From: Antarctobacter heliothermus | Lineage (GTDB): Bacteria; Pseudomonadota; Alphaproteobacteria; Rhodobacterales; Rhodobacteraceae | Direction of reading: 5' to 3' | Assembly (NCBI RefSeq): GCF_002237555.1 | Contig: NZ_CP022540.1 | Coordinates: 2,116,501-2,180,500 of the forward strand | DNA length: 64,000 nt | Shown here: positions 1 through 6,704 of the stretch, one piece after another | Layout: the number at the start of each line of letters is the position of its first letter | Numbering within the stretch: position 1 is the stretch's first letter | Notes under the pieces: generated by a model | The model's database searches: none | Seen by the model: only the letters and a program-made list of their open reading frames with translations | Told to the model about the DNA's origin: nothing | Made by a program: the position numbers and the translations under genes

Positions 1-762
1 GTGGCCACCGCGCTGTTTGCCAATTCGCCGTTCTTTGAGGGCAAGCCCGTCGGCGTGAAATCCAAGCGGATGCAGATCTGGGAAACACTGGACGATTCGC
101 GCACCGGGATGCTGCCCTTTGTGTTCGAAGACGGCTTTGGCTTTGAACGCTGGGTCGACTACGCGCTGGATGTGCCGATGTATTTTGTCTACCGCGACGG
201 CGTTTACGTCGATGCGCTGGGCATGTCCTTCCGCGATTTCATGGCAGGAAAACTGCCCGCGCTGCCCGGCGAAACGCCAACGCTGTCCGACTGGGCCGAT
301 CACCTGACCACCGCCTTTCCCGACGCCCGGATGAAAAAATACATCGAAATGCGCGGCGCGGACGGCGGCCCGTGGCGGCGGCTTTGCGCGCTGCCCGCTT
401 TCTGGGTCGGGCTGATGTACGACCAGACCGCGCTGGATGCCGCGTGGGATCTGGCCAAGGGCTGGGACGCGGACACCCGCGAGGCGCTGCGCCTTGCCGC
501 CACCCGCGACGGGCTTCAGGCGCAGGTGGGGTCGATTAAGATGCACGATCTGGCGCGCGAACTCCTGGACATCTGTGAGGCCGGCCTTGTCGCCCGCGCC
601 CGTCCGGGGGCAGGGGGCCTAGTGCCGGATGAGACCCACTTCCTGAACGCGCTCAAGGAAAGCGTGGAGACCGGCAAGGTGCCCTCTGATGAGTTGCTGG
701 ACCATTACCACGGCGACTGGAACGGCGACCTCAGCAAGATCTACGGCCAGTATTCCTACTGA
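1..762 (+). CDS. gshA: Glutamate-cysteine ligase, C-terminal part (cut by window start)
   Basis: The visible 253 residues match the C-terminal half of the plant/alphaproteobacterial type of glutamate-cysteine ligase, which joins glutamate and cysteine with ATP as the first step of glutathione synthesis in the cytoplasm. The family is normally about 450 residues, so roughly 200 N-terminal residues lie outside the window; the GTG at position 1 need not be a start. The end is natural, with the characteristic terminal stretch around DWNGDLSKIYGQYSY. It converges on a gamma-glutamyltransferase-family gene, so two gamma-glutamyl genes face each other. The family call rests on recognition of the overall sequence, not on a database search. 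Confidence 0.85.
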   Translation: MATALFANSPFFEGKPVGVKSKRMQIWETLDDSRTGMLPFVFEDGFGFERWVDYALDVPMYFVYRDGVYVDALGMSFRDFMAGKLPALPGETPTLSDWADHLTTAFPDARMKKYIEMRGADGGPWRRLCALPAFWVGLMYDQTALDAAWDLAKGWDADTREALRLAATRDGLQAQVGSIKMHDLARELLDICEAGLVARARPGAGGLVPDETHFLNALKESVETGKVPSDELLDHYHGDWNGDLSKIYGQYSY

Positions 763-826
763 CCTGACAGCGCACACAGACCCGCCCCGGACGCGGTTCG
801 GGGCCTCCAAACCCTAACGAAACGTA

Positions 827-887
827 AAAACGCCTCTGTAAGCCATTGATCTTACACAGGCCGCAGGCTGTCCACGCGTGGACAGCC
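827..887. repeat. 61-bp intergenic repeat with perfect 22-bp palindrome, copy 1
   Basis: A conserved block starting AAAACGCCTCTGTAA runs over 827-854. A variable stretch of about 11 bases follows, then a perfect palindrome at 866-887 whose half-site is GGCTGTCCACG. A second copy lies at 15091-15151 with identical spacing. Both copies sit between convergent genes. It may act as a two-way terminator or a protein-binding palindrome; neither strand shows a clear T-run next to the palindrome. The function is unknown. Confidence 0.75.
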
Positions 888-904
888 GCCTCAATGCCCG
901 CCCC

Positions 905-2482
905 TCAATACCCGATGGCACAGCCATCCTTGCGCGGGTCCGAGGCCCCTTCAAGCACGCCGTTCTCATGGATTTTGATTGCCTGAGCGCCCCCGATCGG
1001 CGCGCCGGGCACCTCGATCTCATGGCCCCTCTCGGCCAGTTCGGCCACGACCGCCTCATCAAAGCCCCGCTCCAGCATCAGTTTGCCCTTCTCGGCAAAA
1101 CTCCGCGGCGCATCCAATGCCGCCTGCGGGTCCATCCCAAAATCGATCATATTGGTCAGCACCCGCGCGTGCCCATTGGGTTGGTACTGCCCGCCCATGA
1201 CCCCAAAGGGCATGGCCACGCGCCCCTTTTCCATCAGGATCGCCGGGATGATCGTATGCATCGGCCGCTTGCCGCCACTCATCTCGTTCGGATGCCCCTC
1301 TTGCAGGGTAAAGCCCGCGCCACGGTTCTGAAACAGGATGCCAAACTTGTCCGACGCAATCCCCGAGCCAAAGCTGTTGAACACCGAATAGATCAACGAC
1401 ACCACCATCCGGTCGCGATCCACGACGGTGATATAGATCGTCTCACGGTGAACCTCTTCGGTCAGTGGCGCAGCCGCTGCCATCGCCCGTTTGGGATCAA
1501 TCAACGCCGCCAGCCGCGCCGCCGTCTCGGGGCTTTGCAGGTGATCCAGCCGGGTCATATGATCCGCATCGGCAAGGAACCGATTGCGCGCGTCATAGGC
1601 CAGCTTGGCCGCCTCCGCCTCGATATGCACCCGATCCGCCCCCAAGGGCGCCATCGCCGCCAAATCGAAATGCGACAGGATGTTCAGCATCAGATGCGCC
1701 GTCACGCCTTGCCCATTGGGCGGCGTCTCCAACAGCTCGCGTCCCTTGTACCCCCCCGACAGCGGCGCACCGATGGTGCAGGCCGTCGTTGCGAAATCGT
1801 CCAGCGTATGTGCCCCGCCGCCAGCGTTGAGCGCGGCACACATGTCCTCGGCCACCTCGCCAGAATAGAACCCGTCGCGGCCCTGTGCCGCGATCCGGCG
1901 CAGTACCTCGGCATTGCCCGGCAGCCGAAAAATGTCGCCGACACGCGGTACGGCCCCGTCGTTCAGAAAATGTCTGCGGGCATCCCCCTGAAGCTGGGCA
2001 GAGCTTTCCATCCAGTCAAACGCCACGCGCGGCGCCACCGGCACGCCCTCGTCCATGTAGCGGATCGCCGGGGCGAGACAATCGGACAGGCCCAGCCGTC
2101 CCCATGTGTCTGACATGGTGCAGAACGCATCGACCGCGCCGGGGATCGTTACGGCAAAGGCGCTGGTGGGTGGCACGGTGTCATGCCCCGCCGCCCGCAA
2201 CGCCTCGGCGCTGGCGGCCATCGGTGCGCGTCCTGATCCGTTCACGGCGATCACCTCGTCACCCCCCGCCGGAGAGACCAGCGCAAAACAATCCCCGCCC
2301 AGCCCGGTCATCGCCGGTTCCGCCAGCCCCAAAATCGTGGCCCCGGCCAGCGCCGCATCCATGGCGTTGCCGCCCCGTTGCAGGATTTCGACCGCCGCCT
2401 GCGCGGCCAACGGATGGGACGTGGCGCACAGTCCGTTCAGGGCAAAGACCGCCGATCGGCCGGGTTTGTGAAAATCGCGCAT
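905..2482 (-). CDS. Gamma-glutamyltransferase family protein
   Basis: This 525-residue Ntn-hydrolase-family protein should transfer or hydrolyse gamma-glutamyl groups, as in glutathione breakdown. Family hallmarks include the N-terminal HPLAAQAAVEILQRGGNAMDA stretch, TGLGGDCFALV, and a C-terminal SGGKRPMHTIIPAI-GVMGG region. The autoprocessing nucleophile is probably Thr348 in RETIYITVVD. The classical Thr-Thr-His of GGT reads Thr-Ile-Tyr here, which places it in the divergent YwrD-like branch, so the true substrate is uncertain. No export signal is evident at the N-terminus, so a cytoplasmic location is inferred. It converges on the glutathione synthesis gene to its left. Confidence 0.85.
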   Translation of the reverse strand: MRDFHKPGRSAVFALNGLCATSHPLAAQAAVEILQRGGNAMDAALAGATILGLAEPAMTGLGGDCFALVSPAGGDEVIAVNGSGRAPMAASAEALRAAGHDTVPPTSAFAVTIPGAVDAFCTMSDTWGRLGLSDCLAPAIRYMDEGVPVAPRVAFDWMESSAQLQGDARRHFLNDGAVPRVGDIFRLPGNAEVLRRIAAQGRDGFYSGEVAEDMCAALNAGGGAHTLDDFATTACTIGAPLSGGYKGRELLETPPNGQGVTAHLMLNILSHFDLAAMAPLGADRVHIEAEAAKLAYDARNRFLADADHMTRLDHLQSPETAARLAALIDPKRAMAAAAPLTEEVHRETIYITVVDRDRMVVSLIYSVFNSFGSGIASDKFGILFQNRGAGFTLQEGHPNEMSGGKRPMHTIIPAILMEKGRVAMPFGVMGGQYQPNGHARVLTNMIDFGMDPQAALDAPRSFAEKGKLMLERGFDEAVVAELAERGHEIEVPGAPIGGAQAIKIHENGVLEGASDPRKDGCAIGY

Positions 2483-2550
2483 GCGCTGTCGTGCTCCCTC
2501 AATTTCCGGTCGAGCATAGAAGCGCTTCAGGTAAGGTCAATCTGAGGGGA

Positions 2551-2626
2551 GGGGCAAAGGCCTCGACGCCGCGCACTGGGTGGGGGCTGAAAACGCGCAA
2601 CGTCGAGGGAAGCCATATGCAGCTAC
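2551..2626. repeat. Conserved stem-loop element, copy 1 (candidate structured RNA)
   Basis: The stem is CCTCGACG-cc-GCGC (2561-2574) pairing with GCGC-aa-CGTCGAGG (2595-2608), closing the 20-nt loop ACTGGGTGGGGGCTGAAAAC (2575-2594). A conserved tail GAAGCCATATGCAGCTAC follows. Copy 2 at 2741-2817 has exactly the same loop and nearly the same tail but a different stem sequence that still pairs. No known RNA family was recognised. The strand is unknown. Confidence 0.7.
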
Positions 2627-2740
2627 CCCTCTTTAGTGCGACTCGAAAGGGGCGGAAATGTGGTATGCTACGGGTGATATCGTGGCGGATCTGCGCGGTT
2701 CGAACAGGTGCGTTTCGTGCAGATGTCCAGAGCGATGTTC

Positions 2741-2817
2741 GGGGAAAGTAGCCTCGGCACCGTGCACTGGGTGGGGGCTGAAAACGCACGGTGCCGAGTG
2801 AAGCTATATGCAGCTAC
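2741..2817. repeat. Conserved stem-loop element, copy 2 (candidate structured RNA)
   Basis: A perfect 13-bp stem CTCGGCACCGTGC (2753-2765) / GCACGGTGCCGAG (2786-2798) closes a 20-nt loop at 2766-2785 identical to that of copy 1, 192 bases upstream. The tail GAAGCTATATGCAGCTAC and the leader GGGGAAAG are also shared. The stem differs from copy 1 at several positions with pairing kept. The surrounding 2483-2913 region has no convincing gene on either strand. Confidence 0.72.
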
Positions 2818-2913
2818 AAGACCGTTTCTGACCGGGAATGCGGGCGACATTGAGGCGCGGAGTGGGCCTTTCAGCGACAATCGGTTCAGGGTTTTAGGTA
2901 CCCGGCCGGCTTG

Positions 2914-3390
2914 TCAGGATGACGTGCCGTGCGGCCCCTTGGGCGCCAGCGATATCGCCAGCGTCAGCAGATTGCGCCCGCCGTCGTGGCAATAGGTCAG
3001 GTCTTCGCTGAGCGACCGGATCAGAAACCAGCCAAAGCCGCCTTCGGGCAATTCCTCTACGGGCACGTCCACATTGGCGAGTGCGCCATCGGGCGCCATG
3101 CCGCTGGGCATCGGCAGACCGAAATCGGTGAACTCGACAGTCAGACGTTCATGGCCGAAACGTAGCCTGAGCAGGATGTCCCCCCCGGCGCGGTCCTGAT
3201 AGGCATGCTCGACGATATTGTTGAGAACTTCTGCCACCACCAATTCCCATATGCTGTCGGGCGGCGGCGCGATTTCCTCACCCTGAAGCAGAGTGTTGAT
3301 GTCCAGCAGCGAGGACTGGACATCGTCGGGGGTGCTGTCCATCCGACAGGAAATCAGAAAAGCGCCGTCGTCCAACCGCTCCGCTTGCAT
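2914..3390 (-). CDS. RsbW-like ATP-binding anti-sigma/serine kinase
   Basis: This 158-residue GHKL (HATPase_c_2) domain protein resembles RsbW/SpoIIAB kinases, which phosphorylate a partner STAS protein and hold a sigma factor or other target. The ATP-binding N-box is visible in VVAEVLNNIVEHAYQDR, followed by a glycine-rich region near EGGFGWFLIRSL. I chose the ATG at 3390, preceded by GGAG, because it leaves 22 bases after the stop of the STAS gene; a longer start at 3453 would overlap that gene. It follows the STAS gene as a two-gene unit. No sigma factor or PP2C phosphatase gene is seen nearby. Confidence 0.85.
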   Translation of the reverse strand: MQAERLDDGAFLISCRMDSTPDDVQSSLLDINTLLQGEEIAPPPDSIWELVVAEVLNNIVEHAYQDRAGGDILLRLRFGHERLTVEFTDFGLPMPSGMAPDGALANVDVPVEELPEGGFGWFLIRSLSEDLTYCHDGGRNLLTLAISLAPKGPHGTSS

Positions 3391-3412
3391 GATCTGTCGC
3401 TCCGGTCCGGGG

Positions 3413-3742
3413 TCAGATACAGGCAGCGGCTTCGACGGATGGGTGGATGGCAAAGATCGAATCCATCCGGGTCATGCGAAACACCTTGTCGACGGCAGGG
3501 CGCAGGCCAGCCAGTTCCAGCTTGCGTCCCTTCGGCAACAGCTTCATCCCGGCGACAATGGCGCCCAGCCCGCTGGAATCGATGAATTCCACCTGATGCA
3601 GATCCAACACATAGCGCGGTTTGTCGGTGCCCAGAACCTCGCGCATGCGATCCTTGAACTGGATCGCCACGGCAGCGTCGATCCGGGTGGCGTCGACGGT
3701 GATGATATCGACACCGTCCTGAAGATGCGTGGTCAGTTGCAT
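3413..3742 (-). CDS. STAS-domain anti-sigma factor antagonist (RsbV/SpoIIAA-like)
   Basis: This 109-residue single STAS domain carries the diagnostic phosphorylation motif FIDSSGLGA, in which the second serine (Ser57) is the expected target of the partner kinase. Unphosphorylated STAS antagonists bind the RsbW-type kinase and release its target; this is family knowledge. It is the first gene of a minus-strand pair with the RsbW-like gene and diverges from a thiolase gene with an 87-base gap. The start at 3742 is supported by a purine-rich AAAGAG stretch upstream. Confidence 0.88.
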   Translation of the reverse strand: MQLTTHLQDGVDIITVDATRIDAAVAIQFKDRMREVLGTDKPRYVLDLHQVEFIDSSGLGAIVAGMKLLPKGRKLELAGLRPAVDKVFRMTRMDSIFAIHPSVEAAACI

Positions 3743-3829
3743 GCGGTCCTCTTTCTTTCAGGTCGGCTGGACACTAGACGGCAATCCTTACCATTCTGTA
3801 TGCAGATCCTGACAAAGGGAGACATGCAC

Positions 3830-5002
3830 ATGCAGACGGTTGTGATCACAGGGGCGGCCCGGACACCGATGGGCGGATTTCAGGGCGTGTTTGCCGAACA
3901 GCCCGCCAGCATGTTGGGCGGCGCGGCGATCCGCGCGGCGCTGGCTCAGTCCGGTGGGCCAGCGGTGGATGAACTGTTGATGGGCTGCGTTCTGGGCGCA
4001 GGTCAAGGACAGGCCCCCGCGCGTCAGGCCGGGTTCGCCGCCGGGCTGGGCGAAGAGGTCCCGGCCACCACCCTCAACAAAATGTGCGGATCGGGCATGA
4101 AGGCTGCCATGATCGCATGGGACCAACTGGCGCTGGGCACTGCCTCGACCATCGTCGCGGGCGGCATGGAATCGATGACGCAAGCGCCCTACATGCTGCC
4201 CAAGATGCGCGGCGGCGCCCGGATCGGCCACGGTCAGGTGGTGGACCACATGTTCCTCGACGGGCTGGAAGATGCCTACGACAAGGGCCGCCTGATGGGC
4301 ACCTTTGCCGAAGACTGCGCTGAGGCGTTTCAGTTCACCCGTGAGGCACAGGATCAATACGCTCTTGCCTCGCTGTCGAATGCTCTGGATGCGGAACGCT
4401 CGGGCGCGTTTGCCGATGAGATCACGCCGGTCACCCTGCACATGCGCCACGGCGAAGAGGTCATCACCACCGATGAACAACCGGGCAAGGCGCGCCCGGA
4501 AAAGATCCCGATGCTGAAACCGGCCTTCCGCAAGGACGGCACGGTAACACCCGCAAATTCCTCGTCGATCTCGGACGGGGCCGCCGCACTGGTGCTGTCG
4601 ACGCTGGACGCGGCGATTGCGGCGGGCGCAACCCCGCGCGCCAAAATCCTCGGCCACGCCAGCCATGCACAAGCCCCCTCATTGTTCCCCACCGCCCCGG
4701 TGCCCGCGGCCCGAAAATTGATGGAACGGATCGGCTGGAAAATCGGTGATGTGGACCTCTGGGAGGTGAATGAGGCCTTCGCTGTGGTCCCTATGGCCTT
4801 CATGAAGGAAATGGGCTTGCCGCGCGACATCGTCAACGTAAACGGCGGCGCCTGCGCACTGGGCCACCCTATCGGCGCCTCGGGCGCACGCATCATCGTC
4901 ACGCTGCTGAACGCGCTGGAAAAACGCGGGCTTAAACGCGGCATCGCAGCGATCTGCATCGGCGGCGGTGAGGGCACAGCCGTAGCCATCGAACGGATCT
5001 GA
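3830..5002 (+). CDS. Acetyl-CoA C-acetyltransferase (thiolase)
   Basis: A 390-residue thiolase that condenses or cleaves acyl-CoA/acetyl-CoA. Catalytic residues are visible: nucleophile Cys86 in NKMCGSGMKA, His346 in GHPIGASGA and Cys376 in CIGGGEGTA. The length fits the family (about 390). I chose the ATG at 3830 because the Shine-Dalgarno AAAGGGAG (3814-3821) is 8 bases away; the in-frame ATG at 3824 would be only 2 bases away. It stands alone, so a role in PHB metabolism or degradation of fatty or amino acids cannot be decided. Downstream lies a hairpin within a Rhodobacterales-type intergenic repeat. Confidence 0.93.
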   Translation: MQTVVITGAARTPMGGFQGVFAEQPASMLGGAAIRAALAQSGGPAVDELLMGCVLGAGQGQAPARQAGFAAGLGEEVPATTLNKMCGSGMKAAMIAWDQLALGTASTIVAGGMESMTQAPYMLPKMRGGARIGHGQVVDHMFLDGLEDAYDKGRLMGTFAEDCAEAFQFTREAQDQYALASLSNALDAERSGAFADEITPVTLHMRHGEEVITTDEQPGKARPEKIPMLKPAFRKDGTVTPANSSSISDGAAALVLSTLDAAIAAGATPRAKILGHASHAQAPSLFPTAPVPAARKLMERIGWKIGDVDLWEVNEAFAVVPMAFMKEMGLPRDIVNVNGGACALGHPIGASGARIIVTLLNALEKRGLKRGIAAICIGGGEGTAVAIERI

Positions 5003-5010
5003 CACCCGTC

Positions 5011-5060
5011 GTTTCTTCTGTCTTTAAATATCCCGGGGGGTCCGGGGGCAGCGCCCCCGG
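5011..5060 (+). terminator. Intergenic repeat with GC-rich hairpin, probable terminator
   Basis: TTTCTTCTGTCTTTAAATATCCC (5012-5034, split here as TTTCTTCTGTC and TTTAAATATCCC) is followed by the stem CCGGGGGC (5042-5049), loop AGC, and GCCCCCGG (5053-5060). The AT-rich core recurs inverted at 6256-6279 and more loosely at 10711-10735. I remember this kind of motif as common between genes in Rhodobacteraceae, but that was not checked. There is no long T-run after the stem. Confidence 0.5.
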
Positions 5061-5085
5061 TCCTGTCCTCGAAATAAGGCGCACC

Positions 5086-5544
5086 ATGGCGATTGATTAC
5101 GCAACCCTGACCCAGACCATCGCCGCCCTGACCGCAGGCGAAACCGACGCCGTGTCCCTGATGGCGACCGTCACCTGTGAGGTACACCATGCCGACTCCC
5201 GCTTTGACTGGACGGGGTTTTACCGCGTCGTGGGACCGGAACTGTTGAAAATCGGCCCTTATCAGGGCGGGCATGGCTGTCTGGTGATCCCCTTCTCGCG
5301 CGGCGTCTGCGGGGCTTGCGCGCGCACCGGACAGGTACAAATCGTCGCCGATGTTGAGGAATTCCCTGGCCATATCGCCTGCGCCACATCCACCCGGTCG
5401 GAACTGGTCCTGCCGGTGCGCGACGGGGCAGGGCGGCTGATCGCGGTCTTCGACATCGACAGCGACCAACCAAACGCCTTCACGCCAGAGGACGCCACTG
5501 CTTTGCAGGCCATTCTGGATGCGGTGTTTCAGAACGCGGCCTGA
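5086..5544 (+). CDS. msrC: Free methionine-(R)-sulfoxide reductase (GAF-type)
   Basis: This 152-residue single-GAF-domain protein should reduce free methionine-R-sulfoxide, repairing oxidised methionine with thioredoxin. Three cysteines have the family spacing: Cys65 (GGHGC), Cys75 (RGVCGAC) and Cys99 (HIACATSTRSE), 10 and 24 residues apart as in the characterised enterobacterial enzyme; Cys78 is extra. The length is typical (150-165). It lies between a thiolase and an XRE regulator with its own ATG start. It could be a plain GAF sensor, but the three cysteines make the enzyme call strong. Confidence 0.9.
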   Translation: MAIDYATLTQTIAALTAGETDAVSLMATVTCEVHHADSRFDWTGFYRVVGPELLKIGPYQGGHGCLVIPFSRGVCGACARTGQVQIVADVEEFPGHIACATSTRSELVLPVRDGAGRLIAVFDIDSDQPNAFTPEDATALQAILDAVFQNAA

Positions 5545-5548
5545 TCAT

Positions 5549-5612
5549 GTGAAAAAGTGCTTTGAAATTTCACGGGCTCGTGCCACCGTGAAATTCAACC
5601 GCAATTTTTCAC
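5549..5612. promoter_or_regulatory. Nested inverted repeats, probable operator of the XRE-cupin gene
   Basis: The outer arms GTGAAAAA (5549-5556) and TTTTTCAC (5605-5612) enclose inner arms AATTTCACGG (5566-5575) and CCGTGAAATT (5586-5595). All four arms contain the same GTGAAA/TTTCAC core. The array ends 10 bases before the regulator's ATG at 5623, which fits autoregulation by that dimeric XRE protein. The binding itself is inferred. Confidence 0.65.
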
Positions 5613-5622
5613 GACTCGTCTC

Positions 5623-6192
5623 ATGTCCCACCCGCAACCCTTGCCTACCACCCTTGGCGCCGATCTCCGGGCGCTGCGGCGCACCCGTGGGCTGACCTTG
5701 CAGCAACTGGCGGATCGGCTGGGCCGCTCCGTCGGCTGGCTCAGCCAGGTAGAGCGCGACCTGTCCGATCCGTCCATCACTGACCTGCGGCACCTCGCAA
5801 AGGCGCTGGACGTCTCTGTCTCGATGCTGGCCCGTCACGGCGCGGTGGCCGGACCAGAGGCGGGCCGGATCGTGCGGCACGGCGCGCGCCGTCCCATCGG
5901 GTCGCGGATCACCGGCCTCGTCGAAGAACTGTTGTCGCCGGATCTCACCGATGACTTTGAGATGGTGCACTCCACCTTCGAGGCCCACTCCGAGATCGGA
6001 GAGACGGTACAGCGACCGACGCAAGAGGTGGGCTATCTGATTTCGGGCAAACTGGACCTGACCATAGGCGAAGACCGCTTTACCATCTCACCCGGCGACA
6101 GTTTCCGCATTCGCGGTGAACCGTTCCGCTGGGCCAATCCCTATGACGCGGTTGCAGTGGCAATCTGGGTCATCGCCCCCCCGGTGTATTGA
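5623..6192 (+). CDS. XRE-family transcriptional regulator with C-terminal cupin
   Basis: This 189-residue regulator has an N-terminal helix-turn-helix (about residues 10-66; LQQLADRLGRSVGWLSQVERD) and a C-terminal cupin (about 115-186; LTIGEDRFTISPGDSFRI) likely to sense a small ligand. XRE-cupin proteins commonly control the catabolic genes beside them. Its neighbours are a GFA protein and dimethylglycine/sarcosine dehydrogenase-like enzymes, so it probably controls the C1/methylamine block downstream. A four-arm palindromic array lies immediately upstream of its start. Confidence 0.9.
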   Translation: MSHPQPLPTTLGADLRALRRTRGLTLQQLADRLGRSVGWLSQVERDLSDPSITDLRHLAKALDVSVSMLARHGAVAGPEAGRIVRHGARRPIGSRITGLVEELLSPDLTDDFEMVHSTFEAHSEIGETVQRPTQEVGYLISGKLDLTIGEDRFTISPGDSFRIRGEPFRWANPYDAVAVAIWVIAPPVY

Positions 6193-6255
6193 CGTGAGCG
6201 CGGTGCTTTTGACCTATGACGTGGTGCATCGGGCGAGGGCGGAATGCCTCCGGCG

Positions 6256-6279
6256 GGGATATTTGAAGACAGAAGAAAC
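6256..6279 (-). repeat. Rhodobacterales-type intergenic repeat, inverted copy
   Basis: On the minus strand this reads GTTTCTTCTGTC followed by TTCAAATATCCC, matching the sequence at 5011-5034 with one difference. It lies in the gap between the XRE regulator and the GFA gene. Its function is unknown; it may be transcript-end or leader sequence. Confidence 0.6.
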
Positions 6280-6318
6280 AGCGGGTCTCGCGCCTTTTTT
6301 TCGACAGGAGCCAGCAGC

Positions 6319-6690
6319 ATGACCAAGGGACAATGCCTTTGTGGCGCCATCACCTTTCAAACCAATGCCCCGCCGCAGGGGCCCAGCGTTTGCCATTGCG
6401 GCCAGTGCCGCCGGCAATCCGGTCATCTCTGGGCTTCTGCCTATGTGCCCAAGGCCGCGCTGACCATCGCAGGTTCGGTGCGCTGGTATGACAGTTCCGA
6501 CACGGCCCAGCGCGGCTTTTGCCCGACCTGCGGCAGCTTTCTGTTCTGGCATGCCCATGCCGAGGACACGATGAGCTTTGCCCTTGGGGCGCTGGATGCC
6601 CCCACCGGCCTGCGTTTGGAAAAGCACATCTTTACCGCCGACAAGGGCGATTACTACGACATCGCGGACGGCGTTCCGCAGACACGTTGA
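6319..6690 (+). CDS. GFA / CENP-V family zinc protein
   Basis: This 123-residue GFA-domain protein is related to glutathione-dependent formaldehyde-activating enzyme. Zinc ligands are visible as Cys6-x-Cys8, Cys25-x-Cys27-xx-Cys30 and Cys68-xx-Cys71. Family members bind zinc, and some have been linked to forming S-hydroxymethylglutathione from formaldehyde, though most are uncharacterised. The ATG at 6319 has AGGAG 8 bases upstream. It sits 14 bases before a dehydrogenase gene whose reaction would release formaldehyde or methylene-THF, so a role in formaldehyde handling is a reasonable inference. Confidence 0.87.
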   Translation: MTKGQCLCGAITFQTNAPPQGPSVCHCGQCRRQSGHLWASAYVPKAALTIAGSVRWYDSSDTAQRGFCPTCGSFLFWHAHAEDTMSFALGALDAPTGLRLEKHIFTADKGDYYDIADGVPQTR

Positions 6691-6704
6691 AAGGAGAGGC
6701 GATC

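Noticed and set aside
878..2113. Long plus-strand open frame (411 codons) opposite the GGT-family gene
   Set aside because: Arginine/proline/histidine-rich translation without family resemblance; typical antisense frame of a GC-rich gene.
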